From the NCBI GenBank assembly GCA_002753395.1, contig PEAB01000032.1, forward strand, positions 1 through 36,094: 36,094 bases of DNA, read 5' to 3'. Below are positions 1 through 7,364 of this stretch, one piece after another; within the stretch, counting starts at the first letter, position 1, and each line of letters opens with the position of its first letter. The notes beneath the pieces are model-generated. The model saw only the letters and a list, made by a program, of their open reading frames with translations. It made no database searches and was not told where the DNA came from. The translations under genes were made by a program, and so were the position numbers. Origin of the DNA: Nitrospirae bacterium MYbinv3. Lineage in GTDB: Bacteria; Nitrospirota; Thermodesulfovibrionia; Thermodesulfovibrionales; Magnetobacteriaceae.

Positions 1-225
1 AAGGTCTGTCTGAAACCTGTCTTTTAGCGCCTTATTATCGGCTGCACTGTCGTATATAATTGTATCTATCCAAGACTTAACCTCTGGATAATCGTTAAAC
101 AGCTTCTCTACATGAGGATACAATGTCTCTCCGTCATGGGTGGCTGCATCTGAGATCGCTACAGCATCTAACGGTATTCCTTGTTGTGGAAGCCCTATAA
201 CACTGGCTTTATGTCCCCAGTGCAT
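1..225 (-). pseudogene. Transposase fragment (DDE, IS4/IS5-like), partial
   Basis: The minus strand is open from 225 to the window edge and encodes about 75 residues beginning MHWGHKASVIGLPQQGIPL and containing SDAATHDG. The G-H/Y-K-A-x-V-x-x-x-x-x-G-I-P-L then H-D pattern is that of the central part of DDE transposases of the IS4/IS5 superfamily. The reading frame meets a 137-bp inverted-repeat element at 226, so its N-terminal part is missing here; the rest lies outside the window. The family assignment is approximate. Confidence 0.55.
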
Positions 226-362
226 CAGCAATTCTCACTGAATTTGCCGAATGGCTTTTTACAACAGTTTTGCTGTGGGTATAAAATGTTTTTTTCGTAA
301 TGATCTTACAATAGATTGCTTAGATATCAATAGGTTATATGTGTTTTCAGTGAGAACCGCTG
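226..362. mobile_element. 137-bp miniature inverted-repeat element, copy 1
   Basis: The element begins CAGCAATTCTCACTGA and ends with the near-complement TCAGTGAGAACCGCTG. A second copy of identical length lies in opposite orientation at 17944-18080; the ends (GAATGGCTTTTTA) and an internal block (TATTGATATNTAAGCAAT) are shared. There is no ORF of note inside. It abuts a truncated transposase on the left and ends 17 bp before the -35 box of the next gene. No clear target duplication is seen. Confidence 0.75.
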
Positions 363-379
363 CTTCAGAAATACAGTGA

Positions 380-409
380 TTGACAGAAGATGTGTGGCAA
401 TGATATAAT
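380..409 (+). promoter_or_regulatory. Sigma-70-type promoter at the start of the cupin gene
   Basis: TTGACA at 380-385 and TATAAT at 404-409, both perfect consensus, are separated by 18 bp. Transcription would begin near 416, almost exactly at the TTG (418) used as the start of the next gene, so the message would be nearly leaderless. Confidence 0.65.
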
Positions 410-417
410 TAATAGCG

Positions 418-879
418 TTGTTTAAAACAGGCAAAATAGACGGGGTTATAATAAAAGAGCTAAGATTCTTTGAGGACAAAAGAGGGTGGCTTACAGAACT
501 GTTTAGAGCGGACGAGTTGCCGGAAGGTTTTAACCCACAGATGTCATACGTTTCCATGACACTGCCAAACCAGATCAGGGGGCCGCACGAGCATGTTGAA
601 CAGACAGATTACTTCTGCTTCTTAAGCGACTTCACCTTGTATCTTTGGGACACCAGACAAGACAGCAGGACGTTTGGAAATCGATTGACTATCAACGACG
701 CACGTAATAAAATAGTGATAGTCCCCCCTGGTGTTGTACACGCCTATAAGAATGACACACACGAGCCAGGGCTTGTAATAAATATACCAGACAGACTGTA
801 TGCAGGCAGGCAGAGGACAGAAGAGGTCGACGAGATCAGACACGAAAACTCCCCTGATTCCCCTTACATCATTGATTAA
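418..879 (+). CDS. Cupin, dTDP-4-dehydrorhamnose 3,5-epimerase-like (RfbC family)
   Basis: This 153-residue protein has the fold signature of RfbC/WxcM-type sugar epimerase cupins: IDGVIIKELRFFEDKRGWLTELFR at the N terminus matches the beginning of RfbC, followed by GPHEHVEQTDYF (His-rich strand), a central beta-barrel and VPPGVVHAYKN. True RmlC enzymes are about 180 residues, so this is a short homologue whose sugar substrate cannot be named. It is followed after 24 bp by manC, which suggests a role in nucleotide-sugar or surface-polysaccharide synthesis. The only start that retains the conserved N terminus is TTG 418; an upstream in-frame ATG at 400 is closed at once by TAA. No Shine-Dalgarno sequence is seen, and a consensus promoter ends 8 bp upstream. 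Confidence 0.8.
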   Translation: MFKTGKIDGVIIKELRFFEDKRGWLTELFRADELPEGFNPQMSYVSMTLPNQIRGPHEHVEQTDYFCFLSDFTLYLWDTRQDSRTFGNRLTINDARNKIVIVPPGVVHAYKNDTHEPGLVINIPDRLYAGRQRTEEVDEIRHENSPDSPYIID

Positions 880-903
880 ACTACTGACAGATAGGACAGA
901 GGT

Positions 904-2316
904 TTGAAGGCCTTACTGCTTGCAGGTGGAAGCGGTACCAGGTTGTGGCCGTTGAGCAGACGGGAGTTCCCAAAGCAGTTCCTAAAATTAAACGGAGACG
1001 ATTCCCTTCTACAGCAAACCATAAAGAGGCTTCTTTTGGTTGTTTCCCCACAGGACTTAATCATACTTACAAATAAAGAATACAAGTTTCATGTAAGATC
1101 AGATATCCGTTCAATGGATCAAAATATGGCCGAGCAGATGCACATAGTCCTCGAACCTGAGATCAAGAATACGGCTGCTGCCATTGCCCTAGGGATAAAT
1201 TATTGCAAAGACGTGCTTGGCTGCGGACCTGACGAGACGGTCTTTGTTTGTCCATCCGACCACATAATAAGGCCGGCGGATAGGTTTGCCCACTACCTTA
1301 GGCAGGCTGTTGAGATAACGGCAGAGGGTTTCATTGTAACCTTTGGCGTAAAACCAACCAGACCTGAGACAGGCTATGGGTATATACAAAGAGGCAGCAG
1401 ACTTGAAAAGCAGCTTGAAGGGATTGAGGGCTACAAGGTTGAGATGTTTACCGAGAAGCCTGACGTAGAGACGGCAACGACCTACATCGAGGGTGGTAAA
1501 CACTATTGGAATGCTGGGATAATCGCTTTTCGCATCGGCTCTATGGTCAAAGAACTCAAGAAACACGTCCCTGAGATAGGGCAGATGCTTGATAAGAGCT
1601 ATAAGGAAATGTTGGCATCATTTAGTGAGATGCCGAATAAATCTATAGATTATGCGGTAATGGAACGCTCAGACAGGATTGCGACTCTTGTTCTGGACCT
1701 TTTCTGGAATGACGTAGGTTCATGGGATTCCCTATTTGAGGTCATCGAGCGAGACGCCGACGGTAATGCCAAAAAGGGGGACGTATCTACCTTTGACACA
1801 AAAGATACCATGATAATCAGTAACAAGAGACTTATTGTGACTATAGGGATTGAAAACTGTCTTGTACTTGAGACCGATGACGTGGTGCTTGTTTCCAAGA
1901 GTGGACATGCACAGAAGGTCAAGGACGTTGTAAACGAGCTAAGGGAGGCTGGACGGCATGAGGTCAACGAACACGTTACCACATACAGACCGTGGGGTAG
2001 TTACACCATCTTGGAAAACGGAGACAGATACAAGATAAAACGCCTGATTGTTAATCCAAAGGCCTCTATAAGCCTGCAGATGCACCACCACAGGTCGGAA
2101 CACTGGGTGGTAGTCAATGGTACGGCCAAGGTTACCGTTGGCGAAAATGTGATATACATACATACGAACGAGTCTGCATTTGTGCCAAAGTCTACAAAGC
2201 ACAGGCTTGAAAATCCAGGGATTATCCCCTTAGAGGTGATAGAGGTCCAAAATGGAGAGTATCTAAAGGAAGACGATATTATAAGATATGAGGATATCTA
2301 CGATAGGTATGAGTGA
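904..2316 (+). CDS. manC: Mannose-1-phosphate guanylyltransferase / mannose-6-phosphate isomerase
   Basis: This 470-residue protein is a full-length type II bifunctional enzyme that makes GDP-mannose from GTP and mannose-1-phosphate and also interconverts fructose-6-P and mannose-6-P. The N-terminal nucleotidyltransferase has the signature LLAGGSGTRLWPLSRREFPK (residues 5-24), then CPSDHII, ETGYGYIQRG, FTEKPD and WNAGIIAF. The C-terminal cupin isomerase domain starts at RPWGSYTIL and contains MHHHRSEHWVVVNGTAKV. The start is TTG 904, with AGAGG 3-7 bases upstream. It forms a likely two-gene operon with the cupin gene before it and would supply GDP-mannose for cell-surface glycans; the other pathway genes are not in the window. 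The assignment is firm by motif content and length. Confidence 0.93.
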   Translation: MKALLLAGGSGTRLWPLSRREFPKQFLKLNGDDSLLQQTIKRLLLVVSPQDLIILTNKEYKFHVRSDIRSMDQNMAEQMHIVLEPEIKNTAAAIALGINYCKDVLGCGPDETVFVCPSDHIIRPADRFAHYLRQAVEITAEGFIVTFGVKPTRPETGYGYIQRGSRLEKQLEGIEGYKVEMFTEKPDVETATTYIEGGKHYWNAGIIAFRIGSMVKELKKHVPEIGQMLDKSYKEMLASFSEMPNKSIDYAVMERSDRIATLVLDLFWNDVGSWDSLFEVIERDADGNAKKGDVSTFDTKDTMIISNKRLIVTIGIENCLVLETDDVVLVSKSGHAQKVKDVVNELREAGRHEVNEHVTTYRPWGSYTILENGDRYKIKRLIVNPKASISLQMHHHRSEHWVVVNGTAKVTVGENVIYIHTNESAFVPKSTKHRLENPGIIPLEVIEVQNGEYLKEDDIIRYEDIYDRYE

Positions 2317-2580
2317 CTACAACGCTGACTGTTTTTTGACAATAAAAGGGGTTGACAAAACTGGTGTCACGGCTGCCAAGAATTGTCAAGACGCTAATAT
2401 TGTTACATATTGTTTTTCAATGATGTAGAAGGAGTTGTTTTTGGAGAACTTGTTTCCCATTAGTGGCAACACTTTCTTTTTTGCGCAGTGGTTATCAACT
2501 CCTTTTGCGTGGTTATGACTTGTCAGATAGTCGATTATACACTCTCTTAATGTTGGAGGTGATGAGAAATAAGACGTGGT
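2317..2580. other. Intergenic region without a recognised gene
   Basis: There is no convincing coding frame here. It holds an inverted repeat AAGGAGTTG (about 2429) / CAACTCCTT (about 2496) and a weak possible promoter TTATGA-17-TATACA (2513-2541) in front of the small ORF at 2581. No T-run terminator is obvious after manC. Confidence 0.4.
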
Positions 2581-2757
2581 ATGATAGTTGCAAATAAAGA
2601 TAGTATGAATAATCATAAAGAGATAAAGCGTCAAATGCAGCATTATTTGAATGCCTTACATGTATACTGTTTTCTTATGCGTATTGGGTTTAGAAAGGAT
2701 CATGCCCTTGCATTTGCCAGGAAGTGGGAGAAGTTTGTGCATTGGATGATATACTAA
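2581..2757 (+). CDS. Small hypothetical protein (58 aa)
   Basis: The reading frame encodes 58 residues, basic and aromatic-rich, with MQHYLNALHVYCFLMRIG followed by FRKDHALAFARKWEKFVH and ending WMIY. I do not recognise a family. The composition (few rare residues, amphipathic helical pattern, many Arg/Lys/His) looks protein-like rather than random. The start may be ATG 2581 or ATG 2605 (MNNHKEIK); a GGAGG lies at 2555-2559, too far from either for an ordinary Shine-Dalgarno, so the start is uncertain. It precedes the MinD-like gene by 85 bp on the same strand, so co-transcription is possible. Confidence 0.4.
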   Translation: MIVANKDSMNNHKEIKRQMQHYLNALHVYCFLMRIGFRKDHALAFARKWEKFVHWMIY

Positions 2758-2845
2758 AATAGAGCCAACTCCAGAGAAATTTCAGTTGAGATTGTATCTG
2801 AAACCCATGTGCCTTTGCAATGGTTAGTTTACGCATGAATCAGTG

Positions 2846-4000
2846 ATGAATAGACCCGAAAAGCGCTCAAATCACATCCTTGCAGTGGCTGGAGGCAAAG
2901 GGGGGGTTGGCAAGAGCATATTTTCTATAGCTCTCTCCACAACCTTGGCCTTAATGGGTTACAGGGTCATAATCGTTGACTTTGATCTCGGAGGCGCTAA
3001 TCTACACACCTATCTTGGCGCTATGGACAAAACGTTGTCCCTGTTTCACTTCATACACAAGGAGGTACGAACCCTCAATGAGATAGTCATAAAAACTCCA
3101 ATACAGAATTTGAGCTTCATAAGTGGTGCCCATTACTCACCCGTAATGTCTAATCCGGCTGCAAATCTAAAGGTAAAGCTGATAAAGCACCTCTATACAC
3201 TTGATGCAGATTTTGTAGTTATAGACCTTGGCGCCGGTATGGATTTAAGTACGCTTGACTTCTTTATATTCACCGACAGGGGATTTTTGGTAACCGTCCC
3301 AGAACCAGGGGCAATTATGAATGCGTACAGGTTTATTAAGGGCGCTCTTTTTAGAAAGATGGTTACTGTATTTGGAAAACATGCAGAGATCGGGGTAATT
3401 CTTCAAGAAATGGGGCAAACATGCGCCTATGATGAGTCTGTAATGCTTCATTGGCTTATTAATAAGGTTAAGGAGATTGATCCTGAGGTGTACCCTCTTA
3501 TTCAAGAGCTAAGTTCAAATTATCAACCGTTTTTGGTGTTAAACAGGATTGCCAGTGAGCAGGCACAGCGGCTGGCAGACACTCTCACCAGACATTGCAG
3601 TGATAAGTATTCTGTAGATCTCAAGTATCTTGGCAGTCTGCCTGATGTTAAGCAGCTTACTTATTTTCTTTTAGACGTGCCTGGTTTTCTTAAGTCTGAC
3701 TCGGGGAAGTCCTATTTTTCGTCTTTGAAATCTATAGCCAGAAGGTTTCTTATAGACCTGCATGATGCAAGCGTGTTGGCACAGAAGTTAAGCATAAGAA
3801 GGGAGTTTAGTGAAACAACCCTTGATGTCTTGTCAGTGATTATTGACGGTCTTGATGAGGTCATCCTTAACGACTCAGGCAAGAAGTTGTGGAAGCTGCG
3901 GTTGTTTTTTAAACCAATCGAGGTAGTAAAATTTCTCCTGAGCAAGGGTGTTAAAGATGACGTATTTTTTGAACGTGACAGCTTACTGTTAAAAAAATAA
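2846..4000 (+). CDS. MinD/ParA-family ATPase, FlhG-like
   Basis: The protein begins NHILAVAGGKGGVGKSIFSI: the deviant Walker A motif KGGVGKS of the MinD/ParA/FlhG branch, followed by VIIVDFDLGGANLHTYLG (switch I region) and FVVIDLGAGMDLSTLDFF (switch II / Walker B). The first ~260 residues form the P-loop domain; LNRIASEQAQRLADTL resembles the FlhG region after it. About 110 further residues form a C-terminal extension, with no amphipathic MinD membrane helix that I can identify. FlhG proteins control flagellar or polar machine number, but no flagellar gene is nearby, so the partner is unknown. ATG 2846 is preferred over the overlapping GTG 2843; neither has a clear ribosome binding site. Confidence 0.82.
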   Translation: MNRPEKRSNHILAVAGGKGGVGKSIFSIALSTTLALMGYRVIIVDFDLGGANLHTYLGAMDKTLSLFHFIHKEVRTLNEIVIKTPIQNLSFISGAHYSPVMSNPAANLKVKLIKHLYTLDADFVVIDLGAGMDLSTLDFFIFTDRGFLVTVPEPGAIMNAYRFIKGALFRKMVTVFGKHAEIGVILQEMGQTCAYDESVMLHWLINKVKEIDPEVYPLIQELSSNYQPFLVLNRIASEQAQRLADTLTRHCSDKYSVDLKYLGSLPDVKQLTYFLLDVPGFLKSDSGKSYFSSLKSIARRFLIDLHDASVLAQKLSIRREFSETTLDVLSVIIDGLDEVILNDSGKKLWKLRLFFKPIEVVKFLLSKGVKDDVFFERDSLLLKK

Positions 4001-4067
4001 GTCTTGTTTCCTTTTGAGTTAACTCCGTTTATGTCGTACCTGCGCAAACAGGAATTTCACTCTTACA

Positions 4068-4185
4068 GGGCGCTAAAAAAGTCGTGGGTTTTGTCAAAGA
4101 AGGTGAAGCTCTACCTACTGAAGCAGGGGTTCGCAACCACTCCGCAAGGGGATTAGTCCCATAGACCCCCATTAAAATATATCTT
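4068..4185 (+). repeat. Degenerate copy of the GGGYGCATAAGAAA element (GC-rich payload)
   Basis: This stretch aligns with the element at 34419-34576 over its left half: GGGCGC at 4068, then the shared GTCGTGGGTTTTGTCAAAG, the TCTACCTACTGA hairpin arm and CAGGGGTTCGCAACC. The left end has lost the CATAAG core and the right terminal repeat is absent, so this is an old decayed copy. Confidence 0.6.
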
Positions 4186-4205
4186 TGTTCCCCTTAATTT
4201 TATAT

Positions 4206-4353
4206 CTATACTTTTGCACTTTTTTATAAACCAGTATTTTATGCAGCTCTTGAAAATAGATTCCCGCTTTCGCGGGAATGACAGCAAATGGTGTCTTTAG
4301 CTGTTCCATGTCATTCCTGCGTAAGCAGGAATCCAGAAAGTGCAACACTATAG
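4206..4353. repeat. REP-like double-palindrome element, copy 1
   Basis: Two palindromes lie in tandem: ATTCCCGCTTTCGCGGGAAT and CATTCCTGCGTAAGCAGGAA. They are framed by weak terminal inverted repeats (CTATACTTTTGCACTTT on the left; AAAGTGCAACACTATAG on the right). The same layout recurs at 24991-25131 and 29551-29712. The palindromes resemble the ATTCCC-N8-GGGAAT (dRS3-type) repeats known from Neisseria and other bacteria. Confidence 0.75.
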
Positions 4354-4443
4354 TTATATGAAACACCTCTTGGCACGTCCATCGATTTCCTTGGTTTTTC
4401 GTATAGCAGGGACAAGGGCTGTACGTCTGTCCCATAAACAATT

Positions 4444-5469
4444 TCAGATGAGTTTCTTGCTTATCAATTCGTCCTTGAAATAGGCATAGTAGATTGGGGC
4501 GGCTATAACCCCTGACATGCCAAAAGCTGCCTCCATTATAATCATTGCAAGAAGCATCTCCCACGCCTTAGATTTTATCCGTGTGCCAACAATCTTGGCG
4601 TTTAAGAAATACTCGAGCTTGTGTATAACCACCAAGAAAATTAATGACGATACCGCTATTTTAAACGAATGGTTCAGACTCACGATGATAATTACAGTGT
4701 TTGATATAAGATTGCCAACAACCGGCAGCAGACCTGCAATAAATGTAACCGCTATCAATGTCTTGACAAGATTCAATTGGACTCCAAATAACGGCAAAAC
4801 CACGGCAAGATAAATAGCTGCAAAAACCGTATTTATGGCCGAGATACGCACCTGTGCAAAGACAATGCGGCGGAAGGACAACCCCAGCCTCGAAACACTG
4901 CTTATCATAGCCTGCGCAAGAGGGCCATAACGATGTGTTTCACTAACCTTGTCCAAGGCTATCAGAGCGCCCATAACCATACCAACGAGGATATGAGCTG
5001 TGGTTCGCAGAGCCTCCTGCCCAACGATCTGAAGATCGCTTGCATGATTGCGCAGCCATGTGGCAGCAGCGCTCTTGAATTCCTCGGTATCTGCAGGCAA
5101 GAGCTGTACAATCCAGGATGGCAGCGAGTTAAGGGAATTCTCTACTGTGTCAGCCATCCTCTGAAGCAAGAAAGGCAGATTGCCAGCGCTGCCTCTAAAA
5201 AAACTTATAGTGCCAAACGTCATAAGACACACTATCAGGATGATCACAACAGCAAGCAACGCGACAATTATTACCTTGGAACCGTGTCCGCTGATGCCTT
5301 TAACCCTGATCTTCTGAGAGAGGATGTGGACAAGCTCAAAGACGAGCAGTCCGCTCAACAACGCTGACAACAGGTTAATCTTTATGATTAATATAAGCAA
5401 TACCGTTGCAATTAACCACGCAACAAAATCATACGTTGAGATAATAGGTCTGGCCTCTCCATTGTTCAT
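4444..5469 (-). CDS. AI-2E family transporter (PerM/UPF0118)
   Basis: This 341-residue integral membrane protein has paired hydrophobic segments at the N terminus (about residues 14-45), one at about 65-90 and a block of four or more in the C-terminal half, separated by a long soluble region (about 95-150, FLLQRMADTVENSLNSLPSWI). That topology, and motifs such as LLPVVGNLISN and VGTRIKSKAWEMLLAMI, match the AI-2E/PerM permease family, whose members have been tied to AI-2 export or Na+/H+ antiport; the substrate here cannot be told. The length is slightly below the usual 350-380. It stands alone on the minus strand between repeat-rich gaps. Confidence 0.82.
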   Translation of the reverse strand: MNNGEARPIISTYDFVAWLIATVLLILIIKINLLSALLSGLLVFELVHILSQKIRVKGISGHGSKVIIVALLAVVIILIVCLMTFGTISFFRGSAGNLPFLLQRMADTVENSLNSLPSWIVQLLPADTEEFKSAAATWLRNHASDLQIVGQEALRTTAHILVGMVMGALIALDKVSETHRYGPLAQAMISSVSRLGLSFRRIVFAQVRISAINTVFAAIYLAVVLPLFGVQLNLVKTLIAVTFIAGLLPVVGNLISNTVIIIVSLNHSFKIAVSSLIFLVVIHKLEYFLNAKIVGTRIKSKAWEMLLAMIIMEAAFGMSGVIAAPIYYAYFKDELISKKLI

Positions 5470-5531
5470 ATCGTATGGAGTTTAACATAAAGGTCGAAAT
5501 ATAAAGAAGAGGGAACTCTGCTCCCCCTCAG

Positions 5532-5641
5532 ACCTAATGCTGTTAATTTTAAAGATGTAAAGATACAAAAAAATAGAGAGGGCTTTGCCCTCCCTAGACC
5601 CTCCCACAAGGGGACTCGTCCCCTTGACCCCGTAAATATCA
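5532..5641. repeat. GC-rich hairpin repeat (inverted copy at 15259-15364)
   Basis: About 110 bp are shared in opposite orientation with 15259-15364. It contains the palindromes GAGGGCTTTGCCCTCCC and AAGGGGACTCGTCCCCTT. Similar hairpin wording (GGGGAGGCTCTGCC, AACCAGTCCCCTTT) forms the payload of the GGGYGCATAAGAAA elements, so the two repeat types are probably related. Confidence 0.7.
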
Positions 5642-5666
5642 GCAGTTGAGACCCGTAATTAAATCC

Positions 5667-5720
5667 TTGACAAAAATGTAACGTATGTTGCATATTTAGT
5701 ATATGTTACACAAATATAAT
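5667..5720 (+). promoter_or_regulatory. Promoter with operator upstream of the Usp gene
   Basis: TTGACA lies at 5667-5672. It is followed directly by the near-palindrome TGTAAC-GTAT-GTTGCA (5677-5692), a TGTTACA half-site at 5704-5710 and TATAAT at 5715-5720. The arrangement is almost repeated upstream of the minus-strand operon at 29429. The 6-4-6 symmetry resembles sites of CRP/FNR-superfamily regulators; which -10 is used is uncertain. The leader to the Usp start would be roughly 130-170 nt. Confidence 0.55.
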
Positions 5721-5860
5721 CAAAAGGAGAACTTAAGGTAGGAAGTTAATGTTATGATAGAGTGTCATATCAACAAGTGTTGCTTTGTGCATACATCTGA
5801 TAAAAATTTATAGCAACGAACTAATGGAGGGCTATGCCCCCTATCTAAGGAGGAATAAGA

Positions 5861-6709
5861 ATGAATAATATACCAATGTGCCCATTAAAGACAGAAAGAA
5901 TCCTATTAGTAACAGATAAGTCACAATACAGTGAAGGCGCTATACGAGAGGGTATTAAATTTGCCAAACTATGTTCTAGCAGATTATACGCCATATCAGT
6001 GGTAGAATCAAACCCAGAATATGAAGCAATCTCACCAATTGAATTTGCTAAAATGGAAACAGAAGTCCTGTCTCACCTTGAGGAAATTAAATTGAGTGCA
6101 TCAAAAGAAGACGTTTACTGTGAGACCGTACTTGCACACGCTGACGAGGAATATCAAGGTATAGTGGATGAGGCTAAAAACAGGCGGATTAATATGATAA
6201 TCATAGGAAGACACGGGTTTACAGGGGTGAAGAAGCTACTAACCAGCGAGGTGGCAGCAAAGGTTATAGGACATGCCCCATGCAAGGTTCTTGTTGTTCC
6301 TATAGCTGCAAAGTTTGAGTGCAAGAGCATAATAATCGGCGCCGATGGTTCTCATCATAGTAAGGCCGCCGTGCTACAGGGTATAGATATAGCAAAACGC
6401 TGTGGTGGCACCATCATTGCCCTCTGTTCGTACCGCAGTGATGACGAACTCGCTCAGGCAAAAATAAATGTAAATGAGGTTGTTGAAATGGCCAGTAAGG
6501 AGGATGTTTCTGTAGAGACATTAACACCTAAGGGGAAGTCTTTTGAGATCATTATTGACTTGGCAAACAGCCGTGCTGCCGATCTCATAGTCGTTGGAAG
6601 TTATGGGATAACGGGGATCAAGAAGCTGCTGATGGGGAGTTCTACAGAGAAGGTTATTGCGCAAGCCCCATGTGCAGTGTTAGTAGTCAATGCAGACAAC
6701 ACCCAGTAA
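5861..6709 (+). CDS. Tandem universal stress protein (two UspA domains)
   Basis: The 282-residue protein contains two UspA domains, about residues 12-147 and 152-278. Usp proteins bind ATP or act as stress-signal binding proteins in the cytoplasm. The second domain carries the complete nucleotide-binding motif G-X2-G-X9-G-S (GSYGITGIKKLLMGS). The first has GRHGFTGVKKLLTSE, lacking the final G-S, so perhaps only the second site binds ATP well. A strong ribosome binding site (AAGGAGGAATAAG) precedes ATG 5861. The gene is monocistronic, with a promoter/operator at 5667-5720 shared in form with the operon at 29.4 kb, which suggests control by the same stress or redox regulator. Confidence 0.9.
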   Translation: MNNIPMCPLKTERILLVTDKSQYSEGAIREGIKFAKLCSSRLYAISVVESNPEYEAISPIEFAKMETEVLSHLEEIKLSASKEDVYCETVLAHADEEYQGIVDEAKNRRINMIIIGRHGFTGVKKLLTSEVAAKVIGHAPCKVLVVPIAAKFECKSIIIGADGSHHSKAAVLQGIDIAKRCGGTIIALCSYRSDDELAQAKINVNEVVEMASKEDVSVETLTPKGKSFEIIIDLANSRAADLIVVGSYGITGIKKLLMGSSTEKVIAQAPCAVLVVNADNTQ

Positions 6710-6721
6710 GGCTGTGAAAAT

Positions 6722-6795
6722 TAATAGGGAGGGTTTTGCCTCTGCCGCAGGGGTACGCAACTCACTCCCTAGACCCACCCACAAGCGCTACGCTC
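6722..6795. repeat. Degenerate GC-rich repeat
   Basis: This short stretch repeats the wording of the GC-rich hairpin family (AGGGAGGGTTTTGCCTC, CCGCAGGGGTACGCAAC, CCCTAGACCCACCCACAAG). It lies between the Usp gene and the iscR promoter and lacks recognisable ends. Confidence 0.5.
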
Positions 6796-6830
6796 ATTGA
6801 TCAGTCAGCTTCCTGAATTTTTAGCAAATA

Positions 6831-6855
6831 ATACTTGACAATATTAGTATGGTAT
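6831..6855 (+). promoter_or_regulatory. IscR type-1-like operator
   Basis: The 25 bases 6831-6855 match the Escherichia coli IscR type 1 consensus as I recall it (ATASYYGACTRWWWYAGTCRRSTAT) at 22 positions. The left half is ATACTTGACA and the right half AGTATGGTAT. It covers the -35 box of the iscR promoter, the position expected for feedback repression by [2Fe-2S]-IscR. Confidence 0.65.
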
Positions 6856-6863
6856 TATATACT
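6835..6863 (+). promoter_or_regulatory. iscR operon promoter
   Basis: TTGACA (6835-6840), 17 bp spacer, TATACT (6858-6863). Predicted transcription start falls at about 6869-6871, on the ATG of iscR (6870), so the transcript is probably leaderless; no Shine-Dalgarno sequence is present. Confidence 0.7.
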
Positions 6864-6869
6864 TAGATC

Positions 6870-7364
6870 ATGCTGAGATTATACGCAAAATGCCAATACG
6901 GCGTACGTGCAATGTATGAGATAGCAAAGGGCTATCCCAACGACCCTATAACCATAAGGGAGATAGCGCAGAAGCAGGATGTATCTATCCCATATCTGGA
7001 GCAGATATTGGGAAGACTAAGAAAGACAGGGCTGATAAAGAGCGTAAAGGGTCCTGGCGGGGGATATCTGTTGACCTCAAGTCCTGATAAGGTGACCATC
7101 GGTGCTATCGTGATGGACCTTGAGGGACCTGTGGCTATCACATCATGCCTGGATCCCGAGGAAGGATGCGTAAAGATTGACGGGTGCGTGGTTCATCTTC
7201 TATGGAGGGCCCTTGGCAGACAGATTGAGGAGTTTCTTAACACCATAACCCTTGTTGATCTCCTTGAGGGTAAACATTTTGAGGCACAGGTGCTTTTGGC
7301 TGCTTCAACTTCAGCATCTACGTTGATTAATGACGAAAAGAGAGATAAGACTGTTAGCGTATGA
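6870..7364 (+). CDS. iscR: IscR-like Rrf2-family Fe-S regulator
   Basis: The 164-residue protein has an Rrf2 winged helix (residues 1-85: YGVRAMYEIAK, VSIPYLEQILGRLRKTGLIKS, GPGGGYLL) and the three-cysteine cluster loop C93-X6-C100-X5-C106 followed by His109 (CVVHLLW), the ligand set of [2Fe-2S] IscR (C92, C98, C104, H107 in E. coli). The tail of about 25 residues is Ser/Thr/Ala-rich. It is first in an operon with tusA-like, iscS-like and iscU genes, and an IscR type-1-like site covers its own promoter, so it most likely represses this operon when clusters are plentiful. The ATG lies at the predicted transcription start. The stop overlaps the next start by 4 bp. Confidence 0.88.
   Translation: MLRLYAKCQYGVRAMYEIAKGYPNDPITIREIAQKQDVSIPYLEQILGRLRKTGLIKSVKGPGGGYLLTSSPDKVTIGAIVMDLEGPVAITSCLDPEEGCVKIDGCVVHLLWRALGRQIEEFLNTITLVDLLEGKHFEAQVLLAASTSASTLINDEKRDKTVSV

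Noticed and set aside
4206-4353. REP palindromes as a CRISPR array.
   Set aside because: Only two unlike palindromes occur per site, with no regular spacers and no cas genes anywhere in the window.
4172-4564. A 130-residue minus-strand ORF over the REP-like element.
   Set aside because: It consists of translated repeat (PAKAGIYFQELHK) and overlaps the AI-2E gene; there is no protein-like conservation.
5466-5693. A 75-residue minus-strand ORF.
   Set aside because: It covers the GC-rich hairpin repeat and the Usp operator.
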